Assembly (NCBI GenBank): GCA_016934935.1
Contig: JAFGRW010000038.1
Coordinates: 28,328 to 92,327 of the forward strand
Origin: Spirochaetota bacterium
GTDB taxonomy: Bacteria > Spirochaetota > UBA4802 > JAFGJZ01
Direction of reading: 5' to 3'
Length of the DNA: 64,000 bases
In this document: piece after piece, positions 27,306 through 37,095 of the stretch
Layout of the letters: each line of letters starts with the position of its first letter
How positions within the stretch are numbered: the stretch's first letter is position 1
Notes under the pieces: generated by a model
Told to the model about the DNA's origin: nothing
Databases searched by the model: none
Seen by the model: only the letters and a program-made list of their open reading frames with translations
Program-made: the position numbers and the translations under genes

Positions 27306-29086
27306 TGTTAAGGTTTTTTTTAAAAGGCAGTCGTGATCACAAGGGGCGTATCCAGGATTTCGCGGTTCTTCTGGGGCTTTTTGTTTTTTCTACAGTGTTG
27401 ATACTTGGCTTGCTCCCTAAGGAAGAAAGTTCAGCTACATCGCTAAATACATTTTTCATGAATGTAATGATGGTGGTGCCTGTTATAATTGCTGTTTACT
27501 TTATTGTTATTTCTTTTAGACGAAAAGTCAGCACTACTGTAAGTCAGGTCAGTACATCCATAAGAACTAAAATAATGCTATCGCTTCTTTTTGTAGCTAT
27601 AGTTCCCACTTTACCTATAACAATTATTTCCAATAATATAGTTAATGCGGCAATTTCGGAGCTATTCACTTTTGATACACAGACCATACTTAAAGAAGCC
27701 CATATTCTAACAGAAGAGTCAAACCAGCTATATTTTAACGCGCTAAAAAATGAACGTCAGTGGTATAGACGTTCAATTGAAGCCGGAATAATTGATCCGT
27801 ATGCTTCGTGGTCTCACAGTTATGTTGCGCAAACAATGACTGATCGAAATATTGTTTATGAATGCTTTCGCTTTGAAGATGATGGTGGTGTCAAACGGTT
27901 GGATCCTGTTTATTTAAACAGGGACGGCCAACGATTTCGAAAGGATATAATCTGGTTTATAAATTTCGCGGATAATAATCATTATATGCCTCTTTATCGC
28001 CTCGTTTCGGACAATGAGACCCTCGTATTGACTGTTTCCCGGCATGGTGAATACACCGCTGTGTTTTATAAAATAATTCCTTCCGCTTTTTTTTCGGCTC
28101 GGCAGGCGATCAGCAAGGCTCAGACGAGGTATGAGCAAAAGGCTTTTTTTATTCCTTTTATACAGAATGCCATCGGGGTATTCTTGCTGATATTATCTAT
28201 TGTAGTTGTATTGATTTCTGTTGGTCTAAGTTTCTTCCTGTCGGGTAATATAACACGTCCCCTTTATGAACTTGTTGATGCATCGCGTTCGATTGCGAAA
28301 GGTGATTTTACCGTACAACTTAAGCGTAAAATTTCGGATGAGATTTCGGTTTTGTATAACTCTTTTAACGTGATGGTTAAGCAGCTTGATGAGAGCCGGC
28401 GTGCCATGATGCATATGCAAAAGCTTGAAGCCTGGAAAGAAGTCGGCTCGAAACTCATGCACGAGATTAAGAATCCGTTAACACCGATAAGGCTTTCTGC
28501 GGAACGTATTCGAAGAAAATACTTCGAGCAGTCTGATGATATCGAGAATATTATCAAAACCGGAACCGATACAATTATAGAAGAGGTGGATGCCCTTCAG
28601 CATATTTTGCGTGAGTTTTCGCGTTATACCAGGCTACCAAAACTTAACCCTGTATTTCAAAATATAAATGATATATTAAAAAATTGTGTCGATTTCTTTC
28701 ATGGGCATGAAAATATCGTGTTCAAATTATTTCTTGACGATGAGCTTCCAGATCTTAGGATCGATAGGATACTGTTTCGCCAGGTATTGATCAATATTAT
28801 TAAAAATGCTATCGAAGCTATGGATTATTCTGGTGAAATTGTAATAGCCAGTCAGATCGAAAACGGCAAGGCGATTATCAGAATCAGAGATAACGGCCCG
28901 GGTATACCTCCAGAGGATCTAGGAAGACTTTTTGAACCAACCTTTTCCCGAAAGCAGGAGGGAACTGGTCTTGGTCTGGCAATTGTTGAAAAAATTGTTA
29001 TGGAGCACGGCGGAAAAATAATATGTCGTAGTGTTCCCGGTAATGGAGCGGAGTTCATATTGACGCTTCCTGTATATAATAGATAG
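27305..29086 (+). CDS. NtrY-like membrane sensor histidine kinase
   Basis: A 593-residue kinase. Transmembrane segments are near residues 20-40, 55-75, 92-110 and 279-305, with an extracytoplasmic sensor region of about 165 residues between the last two. A HAMP domain (LYELVDASRSIAKGDF) leads to the HisKA box MHEIKNPLTPIRLSAERI and the ATPase motifs IKNAIEAMDY, IRDNGPGIP and GTGLGLAIVEKI. This is the NtrY layout. It is coupled to ptsH (1-base overlap) and lies 10 bases before its probable response regulator. Confidence 0.9.
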   Translation: MLRFFLKGSRDHKGRIQDFAVLLGLFVFSTVLILGLLPKEESSATSLNTFFMNVMMVVPVIIAVYFIVISFRRKVSTTVSQVSTSIRTKIMLSLLFVAIVPTLPITIISNNIVNAAISELFTFDTQTILKEAHILTEESNQLYFNALKNERQWYRRSIEAGIIDPYASWSHSYVAQTMTDRNIVYECFRFEDDGGVKRLDPVYLNRDGQRFRKDIIWFINFADNNHYMPLYRLVSDNETLVLTVSRHGEYTAVFYKIIPSAFFSARQAISKAQTRYEQKAFFIPFIQNAIGVFLLILSIVVVLISVGLSFFLSGNITRPLYELVDASRSIAKGDFTVQLKRKISDEISVLYNSFNVMVKQLDESRRAMMHMQKLEAWKEVGSKLMHEIKNPLTPIRLSAERIRRKYFEQSDDIENIIKTGTDTIIEEVDALQHILREFSRYTRLPKLNPVFQNINDILKNCVDFFHGHENIVFKLFLDDELPDLRIDRILFRQVLINIIKNAIEAMDYSGEIVIASQIENGKAIIRIRDNGPGIPPEDLGRLFEPTFSRKQEGTGLGLAIVEKIVMEHGGKIICRSVPGNGAEFILTLPVYNR

Positions 29087-29096
29087 AGGAGTTTTT

Positions 29097-30449
29097 ATGG
29101 CAAAGGTCTTGATTGTTGACGATGAGCCGAATATCCTTAAGGTCTTAAGCCAGATTCTTCAGGATGAACAACATATTGTATATGAAGCTTCCGACGGTGC
29201 CTCTGCTCAGGATTTTATTGCTAAAAATGATATTGATCTTGCTTTTGTTGATCTATGGCTTCCTGACATAGACGGCCTTGAAATACTTGAAGGTATTAAA
29301 AGCAGCCAGCCTGACGCAGCTGTTATCATGATTTCGGGGCATGCTTCCATCGATGTGGCTGTTAAGGCAACCAAGATGGGCGCGTATGATTTTATGGAAA
29401 AACCGCCAGCATATGACCGGATAGTTACAATTACCCGTAACGCTCTTGAAACGACAATGCTTCGTAAAGAAAATCGCACTCTAAAGACACAGGGTGACGA
29501 TGGGGAGATGATTGGTCTTTCCCCAGCGCTTACAGAAATTAAAGAGACGATAGATCGCGCTGCATCTACAAACGCCAGGGTTTTTATTACCGGGCCAAAT
29601 GGAAGCGGTAAGGAACTTGTTGCCAGAGCAATATACAACAAGTCCAGACGTTCTGGGCGACCGTTTGTTAAAGTAAACTGCGCGGCGATTCCAGATGAGT
29701 TAATAGAAAGTGAACTTTTCGGACACGAGAAGGGATCTTTTACCGGTGCTCATGCGAAGAGGCTTGGTAAATTTGAGGCAGCTAACGGAGGAACTATCTT
29801 TCTTGACGAGATTTGTGATATGAGCCTTTCAGCGCAGGCAAAAGTATTGAGGGTTTTGCAAGAGTCGGAATTTGAGAGAGTTGGGGCTAATGAAACAATC
29901 AAGGTAGATGTAAGAGTAATTGCTGCAACAAATGTTGATGTTCAAAAGGCAATTGAAGAGAACCTTTTCAGAGAGGATCTTTATTACAGACTTAATGTTA
30001 TTCCAATTCATGTACCTCCTTTAATAGAGCGTACATCTGATATTCCCCTGCTAGTTGATCATTATTTAAGAATATTTTCTAACGAGCATGGTATTGGTGA
30101 CAAAAGTATAAGTGAATCTGGAATGCTCTTTTTAAAGAGTTATCCCTGGCCGGGTAACGTAAGGCAGTTAAAAAATATTATTGAACGAGTGGCAATAATG
30201 GTGCCCGATGATACAATCAATGAATCTGATATAGAGAAATATATAGAATCGGCCGATACTTTTCATGACTTGCCTTTAACGGAAAAATCTTCTTTAAAGA
30301 AAGCTAAGGAGCAGTTTGAAAAAGAGTTTATTATAAAAACCCTTAATTCCCTTAATATGAATGTTACCATGGCCGCCAAAGAGCTTGGAATTGAACGTAC
30401 CAATCTTCACCGAAAAATTAAACAATACAATATAGATACATCGCGGTAG
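29097..30449 (+). CDS. NtrX/NtrC-family sigma-54 response regulator
   Basis: A 450-residue activator. The receiver domain has Asp52 in AFVDLWLPD. The AAA+ domain has Walker A GPNGSGKE (166-173) and the sigma-54 contact loop as GSFTGA (213-218), a common variant of GAFTGA, then TIFLDEICDM. A Fis-type helix-turn-helix (MNVTMAAKELGIERTNLHRK) ends the protein. It should convert RpoN-polymerase to the open state when phosphorylated by the adjacent kinase. AGAGGAG precedes the ATG. Confidence 0.93.
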   Translation: MAKVLIVDDEPNILKVLSQILQDEQHIVYEASDGASAQDFIAKNDIDLAFVDLWLPDIDGLEILEGIKSSQPDAAVIMISGHASIDVAVKATKMGAYDFMEKPPAYDRIVTITRNALETTMLRKENRTLKTQGDDGEMIGLSPALTEIKETIDRAASTNARVFITGPNGSGKELVARAIYNKSRRSGRPFVKVNCAAIPDELIESELFGHEKGSFTGAHAKRLGKFEAANGGTIFLDEICDMSLSAQAKVLRVLQESEFERVGANETIKVDVRVIAATNVDVQKAIEENLFREDLYYRLNVIPIHVPPLIERTSDIPLLVDHYLRIFSNEHGIGDKSISESGMLFLKSYPWPGNVRQLKNIIERVAIMVPDDTINESDIEKYIESADTFHDLPLTEKSSLKKAKEQFEKEFIIKTLNSLNMNVTMAAKELGIERTNLHRKIKQYNIDTSR

Positions 30450-30451
30450 TT

Positions 30452-31147
30452 ATGTACAACCAATTGCGTGAAATATTATCAAATGATCCTTCCTCAATTT
30501 TGCTGTATAAAAATAACGATGAGTATGACTATCTTTTAGATTGGCTTAGCCGTGAAGATAATGTAAATCAAAATATTTCGCTGCCAAAACCTGCAACATG
30601 CAGTAAAGGCAGTTCCGCCGATACAGCAAAGAATACAACTACGGTGTTTGATAATGTATCAACCTGTACCGCATGCCCTGGTATTATTGAAAGAAAAAAA
30701 AGTGTGGGTGATGGGTCAAGCGGTGTTATGATAATACTAAATGCTCCGATTATGATGAGTAGTTTTGAAAAAAACGAATTGCGTGGTGAGTCTGTTGAGA
30801 TACTGAAAAAAATAGTGGCTTCAATGAATCTTCTGCTTCCGACTGTATATATAACCAACATGATTAAATGCGAGAGTTCTGACCCTCTGCTGAAACCAAG
30901 TACTCAGCTTCAGTCATGCCTGCATTTTCTTGAGGACGAGATCGAACAGATATGCCCCTCTGTAGTAATAGTTATGGGGGATCTGACACCGCTGAGACGA
31001 ACACGCAAAAAATTTATCAATTCCAGCTGGTTCGAAATACCCCATCCCCTGACTTTGATCAAAAACCCGCCGTTAAAACGGGAAGCCTGGAATACGTTAA
31101 AGCTTATAATGTCTGTACTTGAAGAACTCAAAGAAAAAAAATTATGA
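30452..31147 (+). CDS. uracil-DNA glycosylase-superfamily protein, divergent family-4 type
   Basis: A 231-residue protein. The iron-sulphur cysteine pattern of family 4/5 glycosylases is kept: CTAC, then C-x15-C in IKCESSD...LQSC. Also kept are TVYITNMIKC, VIVMGD and a late EIPHPLTLI. However the catalytic GEAPGxxED motif is replaced by ILNAPIMMSSFE, so uracil excision may be lost or altered. It starts 2 bases after the ntrX-like gene and overlaps priA by four bases (ATGA), so it is made with a replication-restart helicase. The family call is moderate; activity is open. Confidence 0.7.
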   Translation: MYNQLREILSNDPSSILLYKNNDEYDYLLDWLSREDNVNQNISLPKPATCSKGSSADTAKNTTTVFDNVSTCTACPGIIERKKSVGDGSSGVMIILNAPIMMSSFEKNELRGESVEILKKIVASMNLLLPTVYITNMIKCESSDPLLKPSTQLQSCLHFLEDEIEQICPSVVIVMGDLTPLRRTRKKFINSSWFEIPHPLTLIKNPPLKREAWNTLKLIMSVLEELKEKKL

Positions 31148-33084
31148 ATTATGCCGATGTTTTTCTGCCGCTTCCCCAGGATGAGTTTTTCACCTATATT
31201 ATTCCTGACAATCTGAGGGTTACCGCTGGTATTAGGGTTACTGTACCCTTTGGTAAAAGAGTCCTTACGGGGGCGGTTTTTAGAACTCATAACAATAAAC
31301 CTTCCGGTTTTCAGTTGAAAACCATTTCTGATGTTTTAGATGATTCTCCAGTTTTCTCGGATAAATTTATTAAACTTTGCTCGTATACGGCTGATACCTA
31401 TTGTGCGTCTCGAGGAGAGGTTTTTTCGATGGCCTTACCAGGTCGGAAAAGTGGAACTAGCCGTTACAAAGAGCCTTTTTCAACAGAACCGTATCAGTTT
31501 AAACTTTCAGAAGCTCAGCAGAAAATATGCGATACAATATTAAATACCGGTAGTGGTGCACATCTTGTTTACGGTGTTACCGGAAGCGGAAAAACTGAAT
31601 TGTACATGGATCTTGCCAGATCAACAATTGGTATGGGAAAATCTGTACTTTATCTCGTACCCGAAATTACACTCTCTTCCCAGCTTCACCAACGACTTTA
31701 TTCCGTGTTTGGAAAAGACCTTGCTGTCTATCATAGCGGTCTTACTCCGATTCAGCGTGCAGATCACTGGAAACAGTTTTATAGCGGTGAAAAGAAGATA
31801 ATCGTAGGAACCAGATCTTCTGTTTTTTTACAGTCTGATAATCTTGGTCTGATAATTATTGATGAAGAACATGATTCATCTTATAAGGAAAATTCATCTC
31901 CGCGCTATAGTGCGAAAAGGTTGGCTCTATATCGAATGAAGCTTGAAAATTGCACGGTCGTACTTGGATCGGCTACCCCTTCAGTAGAGAGCTTTTTCGC
32001 GGCAAAAAAGGGTGTTCTGCATTATCATGAACTTAAAGAACGTTTTGGGAATGCAGCCATGCCTGAAATTGTGACGGTTGATTTGGCTGAATCAAAAGAT
32101 GGTATATCGACAGCATTAAGAGTCGAAACAGCCCAGGCTGTTAGGAGAGGAGAGCAGGTAGTTTATTTGCTAAACCGAAGGGGGTATTCTCCGGTACTTC
32201 TTTGTGGCAACTGTAAAAAAAGAGTCGAGTGCCCTGACTGTTGTGTGAGTCTTAATTATCACAGCGACGGTTTAATGAGATGCCACTATTGTGGTTTTTC
32301 TACTGTATTGCCAAAGAAGTGCCCTTCATGCGGATCAGATGATTTAAATAAAATTGGCAGCGGAACCCAGAGAATAGAGGAACAGGTCGAATCGCTTTTC
32401 CCGACTTTGCGTGTTTTCCGCCTTGATCGCGACAGTTCCCGCAAAAAGGGGACAATCGTTGAGCTGATTGATATGATAAACAATAAAGAGGTGGATATCG
32501 TTGTTGGCACACAGATGATTGCCAAAGGATTTGATTTCCATAATATTACACTTGTGGGTATATTGATGGCAGATATTGGCATGAATTTGCCCGATTTCCG
32601 GTCATCGGAGAGAACATTTTCTCTTTTAATGCAGGTAGCAGGCAGATGTGGGCGGGGGACCAAACCGGGCAAGGTAGTGATTCAGACGCTTGATCCCGAT
32701 AATTATCTTTTTGATTTTGTGCGAAGTCAAAATTATGGGGCTTTCTATGAGCACGAGATAAAGTTGCGAAAACTTATGAATTACCCTCCATTTACACGAA
32801 TCGCGAGACTGGTGGCTCGCGGTAAGGATGAGTCTGCTGTAATAAAGGGTGTAGAGAAAGCTGCGTCATTTTTAAAGACAGCCTTTGGATTAACCGACGG
32901 CATTCAGTTGCTTGGTCCGGCACCGGCACCATTTACGCGTTTAGGTGGTAATTTCAGATACCATATTATCATTAAATTTAAAAATAACGCATTGGTAAAA
33001 GAAAAGCTTTCTGAGTTGAACAGGGTTTGTAAAACCAAAGATGTCTATATCGAAATTGATATAGACCCGGTAGAGCTTTTGTAA
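31144..33084 (+). CDS. priA: primosomal protein N' (PriA helicase)
   Basis: A 646-residue SF2 3'-5' DNA helicase that reloads the replisome at stalled forks. Visible are the N-terminal 3'BD (ADVFLPLPQDEFFTYIIP), Walker A GVTGSGKTE, the DEEHDSSYKE box, and the zinc module with eight cysteines (LCGNCKKRVECPDCC... RCHYCGF... KCPSCGS). Helicase motif VVGTQMIAKGFDF and the RCGRG motif follow. It overlaps the preceding glycosylase-like gene by four bases and is the last gene of the rpoN run. It converges on the TPR gene with only 9 bases between and no terminator seen. Confidence 0.96.
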   Translation: MNYADVFLPLPQDEFFTYIIPDNLRVTAGIRVTVPFGKRVLTGAVFRTHNNKPSGFQLKTISDVLDDSPVFSDKFIKLCSYTADTYCASRGEVFSMALPGRKSGTSRYKEPFSTEPYQFKLSEAQQKICDTILNTGSGAHLVYGVTGSGKTELYMDLARSTIGMGKSVLYLVPEITLSSQLHQRLYSVFGKDLAVYHSGLTPIQRADHWKQFYSGEKKIIVGTRSSVFLQSDNLGLIIIDEEHDSSYKENSSPRYSAKRLALYRMKLENCTVVLGSATPSVESFFAAKKGVLHYHELKERFGNAAMPEIVTVDLAESKDGISTALRVETAQAVRRGEQVVYLLNRRGYSPVLLCGNCKKRVECPDCCVSLNYHSDGLMRCHYCGFSTVLPKKCPSCGSDDLNKIGSGTQRIEEQVESLFPTLRVFRLDRDSSRKKGTIVELIDMINNKEVDIVVGTQMIAKGFDFHNITLVGILMADIGMNLPDFRSSERTFSLLMQVAGRCGRGTKPGKVVIQTLDPDNYLFDFVRSQNYGAFYEHEIKLRKLMNYPPFTRIARLVARGKDESAVIKGVEKAASFLKTAFGLTDGIQLLGPAPAPFTRLGGNFRYHIIIKFKNNALVKEKLSELNRVCKTKDVYIEIDIDPVELL

Positions 33085-33093
33085 TTAAATCTT

Positions 33094-35136
33094 TTATTCA
33101 CTTATTGCTTCTTCATATTTATCACTTGCTGCGCGCCGGTTTATTCTTATCTCTTCATTTGCCGGATCTTCTTCTATTCCCATCGAAAATGCTCTCACTG
33201 CTTTTTTATAATCTTCTTTTTTGAAATATGATTTTCCTATATAGTTATAAGCACGGGCAGTCTCCTGGTTATCACGGCTGCCTTTTATTACCTGATAAAA
33301 AGATTCCACAGCTTGGTCATATAGTTGTTTCTTGTAATAAATTATTCCCAGTGCGTATAAGGTCTCTGTATTGCCCGGATCGTACATAAGTGCCTTCTTA
33401 ATATGTACTACGGAATCAGATACTCCCTCTTCACTGGAAGAGAGCCCCTCCTTATCTGCTGATAAAAGAGCCAGGTTTATAAGCGATTTTCTGGCCAGCT
33501 CTTTGTCGGTTTCAAGATCGGCAACCTGTTTGTAATATTTTACCGCATCATCACTATTACCTTTTTTGTTAAGAATTGTTGCGAGTGAAAACAGGGCTTC
33601 GCTGTTAGCAGGCCATTTTTCTGCGATTTTTGAATACTCACTTTGTGCTTCATCCAGATGACCTGTAGAATAGAGAAGGTCGGCCATGGCAATTAAGGGG
33701 CGTGGATTATCCGGATTAACGGAGTAGGCTTTACGCCATGTGCTGATTGCATTGATAGTATCACCACTTAGTTTATATGACTGACCAAGAAAATAGAGAG
33801 TCTCGTCGTCCCTGGGGTTTATATCCAAGGCACTCTTGTAGGCTTCGACAGCATCATCATGGCGTTCATTTTCGTCATAAATTGTTCCCATATAAAGATA
33901 TGCCTGGTGTGCATTTTCTGAAGCGGGTTCCATCTCTGTAACTCTTTTAAAATAGACCAGTGCCGCGTTAAGGTCACGGCTTTTGTAATAGAGTTCCCCA
34001 AGCTTTTTCAGTATAAGAACATTGCGGCTATTTTTTTCTGCAACACGCTTGTAAAGGTCTATACTCTTGTTGTAGTTATTATAACTGACAGAGTAGACTT
34101 CGGCCAAACCTTCAAGTAAAACCATATCATCGGTTCCGGCCTGTTCCGCTTTGGTAAAATAATCAATAGCGCGGTCTTTATCCCCTTTCCTGAGATAGGC
34201 CAGACCCAGATTAAAAAGATCTTCGGGAGAGGTGGCATCCAGGTTCAGTGCCAGGTTAAGGTATTTGATTGCCTGCTCGATGCTGTTCTCTTCCAGGGAT
34301 AGCGATCCGATGCGAGAGTATGCAAGATATGCTATTCGCCCTTGACCGGATGTCGAGGCCAGTTTAAGCTCTTCCATGGCTTCGACCCGTTCTCCGATTT
34401 TTAATAGTGCAAGTGCACGGTTATAATGAGCGTAAGCGTTATCGGGATTTATCTTGTTTGCGTGACGGTAGGCATCTGCAGCAGCTTTGAATTTTTTCTG
34501 CTTAAAAAGAATGTTACCTTTTGCTGTGTGTGCGTCGTCCAGATCAGGTCTCTTTTCTATGGCGCGGTCAATATATTCTATGGCCCGGTCAAGATCGTTA
34601 AGGCCGGTATAAGCCCTTGCTATTTCAAGATAAGCGTTATGATTCTTATCGCTGAATTTCAGAGCACGCTTGAAATAATCCACTCCTTTTGTATAATTTT
34701 CGCTTATGATCTCTATTCTGCCTAGATAGAGTAGAGCTTCCGATTTCTCTTCATCAGAAGTATCTCCTTCTACCACTTCATAAAAAGAGCTTATAGCGTC
34801 TGGATAGTTTCCTGCATTATAGAGTCTTATACCTGTTAGTAGGTTCGGATTGTTTAAAGAGCTTCCAGTTTCAGAAGGTGTTGAAACGGTATCCCAGTTG
34901 ACATCTTCAAGAGCAGTTCTTCCGGGTTCCTGATCGAGTTTTTTTGGATTATGTAAAAAAATGAAGTAAAAAGCCGCGGTTATGCCCGCCAGAAAAATCG
35001 TAACTATTGTAACGATCTGTATTACATGTTTTTTCCGATCTGTTGAAGGAGTAAAATCAGAAAAATTTTCGTTTACAACAACGCGGGGCTGTGCTTCTCC
35101 GAGGGTGATTCTGTTTTTAATGATTCTTTTTTTCAT
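33094..35136 (-). CDS. membrane-anchored multi-TPR protein
   Basis: About 680 residues. A basic N-terminus (MKKRIIKNRITLGE) is followed by one membrane helix near residues 47-66 (IVTIVTIFLAGITAAFYFIF), so the long C-terminal part is probably periplasmic. That part is a run of roughly fourteen tetratricopeptide units, e.g. AYLEIARAYTGLNDLDRAIE and NAYAHYNRALALLKIGERVE. It is a protein-interaction scaffold of unknown partner. The frame opens at 35223, but the ATG at 35136 is preferred, with AGG before it. It is third in a ribH-nusB-TPR unit. Confidence 0.8.
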   Translation of the reverse strand: MKKRIIKNRITLGEAQPRVVVNENFSDFTPSTDRKKHVIQIVTIVTIFLAGITAAFYFIFLHNPKKLDQEPGRTALEDVNWDTVSTPSETGSSLNNPNLLTGIRLYNAGNYPDAISSFYEVVEGDTSDEEKSEALLYLGRIEIISENYTKGVDYFKRALKFSDKNHNAYLEIARAYTGLNDLDRAIEYIDRAIEKRPDLDDAHTAKGNILFKQKKFKAAADAYRHANKINPDNAYAHYNRALALLKIGERVEAMEELKLASTSGQGRIAYLAYSRIGSLSLEENSIEQAIKYLNLALNLDATSPEDLFNLGLAYLRKGDKDRAIDYFTKAEQAGTDDMVLLEGLAEVYSVSYNNYNKSIDLYKRVAEKNSRNVLILKKLGELYYKSRDLNAALVYFKRVTEMEPASENAHQAYLYMGTIYDENERHDDAVEAYKSALDINPRDDETLYFLGQSYKLSGDTINAISTWRKAYSVNPDNPRPLIAMADLLYSTGHLDEAQSEYSKIAEKWPANSEALFSLATILNKKGNSDDAVKYYKQVADLETDKELARKSLINLALLSADKEGLSSSEEGVSDSVVHIKKALMYDPGNTETLYALGIIYYKKQLYDQAVESFYQVIKGSRDNQETARAYNYIGKSYFKKEDYKKAVRAFSMGIEEDPANEEIRINRRAASDKYEEAISE

Positions 35137-35235
35137 AATAACCTGACTGATATTATTAGCTCTTTTTAACCAGCCGGCTTTATTGCCATATGCCGGCGGA
35201 CTGTTGTTAAGCAGCACCGACAATGGTACTGTTTT

Positions 35236-35640
35236 TTACAGCTCGTGTTTTCTGACCGAATCCAGAATACCGTTAATAAAAGTTCCGGAATTTTCGCCGC
35301 CGTAAATCTTTCCGAGTTCTATAGCCTCATTAATCGTAACGGCTGCAGGTATTTCAGTCAACTCCTGTAAAGAGAATATCGACATACGTAAAATGGTCTT
35401 GTCAATCCTCTCGATACGTTCAAATTTCCAGTTTTTAGCGTATCTTTTAATAATATCGTCAATTTGATCAATTTTATGCAGTGTTCCTCTTATAATCTTT
35501 TCAGAAAAATTGAGTGTATCTTGATCGTAAAGCTCGTTTAACCAATCAAAAGAGCATATTTGATCAACAGAACTTTCGACAGAATCGATCATATAGAGAG
35601 CCTGCAAGGCTATTTCTCGTGATTTTCTTCGTTTACCCAT
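35236..35640 (-). CDS. nusB: transcription antitermination factor NusB
   Basis: A 134-residue all-helical protein that binds boxA RNA with NusE/S10 in rRNA antitermination. The start KRRKSREIALQALYMIDS and the end EAIELGKIYGGENSGTFINGILD are typical, the latter being the NusB signature. It begins 5 bases after ribH, a widespread ribH-nusB pairing. Confidence 0.95.
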   Translation of the reverse strand: MGKRRKSREIALQALYMIDSVESSVDQICSFDWLNELYDQDTLNFSEKIIRGTLHKIDQIDDIIKRYAKNWKFERIERIDKTILRMSIFSLQELTEIPAAVTINEAIELGKIYGGENSGTFINGILDSVRKHEL

Positions 35641-35645
35641 CTGAT

Positions 35646-36107
35646 TTATATCTTTTTATAGAGATTTGCCATCTCTATAGCACTCATTGCGGCATCAAAA
35701 CCCTTGTTACCTGCCTTTGTACCGGCTCTTTCCACAGCTTGTTCAATTGAATCTGTTGTAAGTACGCCAAAAATTACAGGTACATCAGTTTCTGCCGAAA
35801 CGTGTGCTATTCCCTTAGAGGCTTCAGCGGCAACATAATCAAAATGGGGAGTTGATCCTCGAATAATTGTACCCAAACAGATTACAGCGTCATATTTTTT
35901 GGATTTTGCAAGCCGTGCTGCGACTGATGGCAGTTCAAAAGCACCGGGAACCCAAGCCAGGGATATGTTTTCTTCTTCGCATTCATGCCGTTTAAGACAG
36001 TCAAGCGCACCGCCTATTAACTTCGATGTAATAAATTCGTTAAATCGTGATGCAGCTATTGCTATTTTGAGACCGGAGGCGTTTAAGTTACCTTCAAATA
36101 CTTTCAT
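35646..36107 (-). CDS. ribH: 6,7-dimethyl-8-ribityllumazine synthase
   Basis: A 153-residue riboflavin-pathway enzyme that joins ribitylaminouracil and dihydroxybutanone phosphate. Motifs are [36 protein letters not shown] with the active-site histidine, and [27 protein letters not shown] end (split: [22 protein letters not shown]). Length is standard. It is first in a unit with nusB and the TPR gene. No FMN riboswitch is visible upstream, only an ordinary promoter. Confidence 0.96.
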   Translation of the reverse strand: MKVFEGNLNASGLKIAIAASRFNEFITSKLIGGALDCLKRHECEEENISLAWVPGAFELPSVAARLAKSKKYDAVICLGTIIRGSTPHFDYVAAEASKGIAHVSAETDVPVIFGVLTTDSIEQAVERAGTKAGNKGFDAAMSAIEMANLYKKI

Positions 36108-36149
36108 TGTTTTACCCCTGTTTAAAATATTATTGGGACGTTTTACGTC

Positions 36150-36178
36150 ATTGAAGAAAAAAAAGATTTCCTTGTCAA
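36150..36178 (-). promoter_or_regulatory. putative promoter of ribH-nusB-TPR unit
   Basis: Minus strand TTGACA (36178-36173), 17-base spacer, TTCAAT (36155-36150), 43 bases before ribH. A small palindrome GACGT-TTT-ACGTC (36137-36149) follows close to the expected transcript start. Confidence 0.5.
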
Positions 36179-36252
36179 TAGTGATGTAAAAAAAGATAAA
36201 AATTAAATTGATAAGATTAGTGATTAGTTCAGTTTCTATATCTTTCTATTTT

Positions 36253-37095
36253 TTAAAGTTCATTTAAAGCGTTTATTACTTCATTAATTATATAGTCCGG
36301 TGTTGATGCTCCAGCTGTCACTACAATAGTGTCATCATTTGCTACTGTATTAAGTTCAAATTCTGCAAGCTCTTCAATATGATATGTGGCTATTTTCCGC
36401 GATTTGCCAATATCAGCAAGCCGTTTGGTATTGCTTGATTGGTGACCGCCGATTACAATCAGTTTTGTTACACGGTTTTTTGTTAAAAGCGATATAAGGT
36501 TCTTTTGACGGTCGTGTGTTGCTCTGCAAACAGTGTTGATAATATCAATGCTATTGCCGAATTGACTTTTTGCCGAAATAGATATTTTATAAAATAGTTC
36601 TTCATCAAAGGTTGTTTGGGAAATCATTAGTAGTTTATCTGCCGGAGGTACCAGGTCTATTTCATCAGGGTGTTTGATTACTGTTACTCCGTTTGACGCG
36701 TAACTCTGTAAAGATTTAACCTCCGGATGGTCGTGATAACCACAGATAATAACATGAGAATTTGTTAAACCCGCTTTCTTGATTATAGATTGTATTTTTG
36801 TTACTCTTGAACAACAGAGGTTAACAATAGAGGATGCGTGATTTTTTATAGAAACATACTCATCGTAAGGTATGCCATGTGTGCGTATCGCAACACAGCT
36901 TTTCGCTGGAACTTCATTGAAATCTTTGTAGCTGATAAGCCCCTTTTTCTTTAGACGACTAATGGTTTGAGGGTTATGGATTATATCGCCGTGTATATAA
37001 ATTAGAGGGTGCTTTTCCAGTTCGCTGGTTACTTTTTCAACTGCATTACGTACCCCCATACAAAAACCAGCCAGATTATCCAATATGAGTTTCAT
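36253..37095 (-). CDS. ispH: 4-hydroxy-3-methylbut-2-enyl diphosphate reductase
   Basis: A 280-residue [4Fe-4S] enzyme that makes IPP and DMAPP in the MEP pathway. The three cluster cysteines are Cys12 in AGFCMGVRNAV, one in NLCCSRVTKIQ, and one in NTVCRATHDRQ. Substrate residues are in GDIIHNPQT, HDHPEVKSL, SQTTFDE, SSNTKRL and GASTPDYI. The segment around the second cysteine (CCSRV) lacks the usual CP. It overlaps gspN by one base and so is translated at the end of the secretion operon, an odd but apparently stable placement. Confidence 0.95.
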   Translation of the reverse strand: MKLILDNLAGFCMGVRNAVEKVTSELEKHPLIYIHGDIIHNPQTISRLKKKGLISYKDFNEVPAKSCVAIRTHGIPYDEYVSIKNHASSIVNLCCSRVTKIQSIIKKAGLTNSHVIICGYHDHPEVKSLQSYASNGVTVIKHPDEIDLVPPADKLLMISQTTFDEELFYKISISAKSQFGNSIDIINTVCRATHDRQKNLISLLTKNRVTKLIVIGGHQSSNTKRLADIGKSRKIATYHIEELAEFELNTVANDDTIVVTAGASTPDYIINEVINALNEL

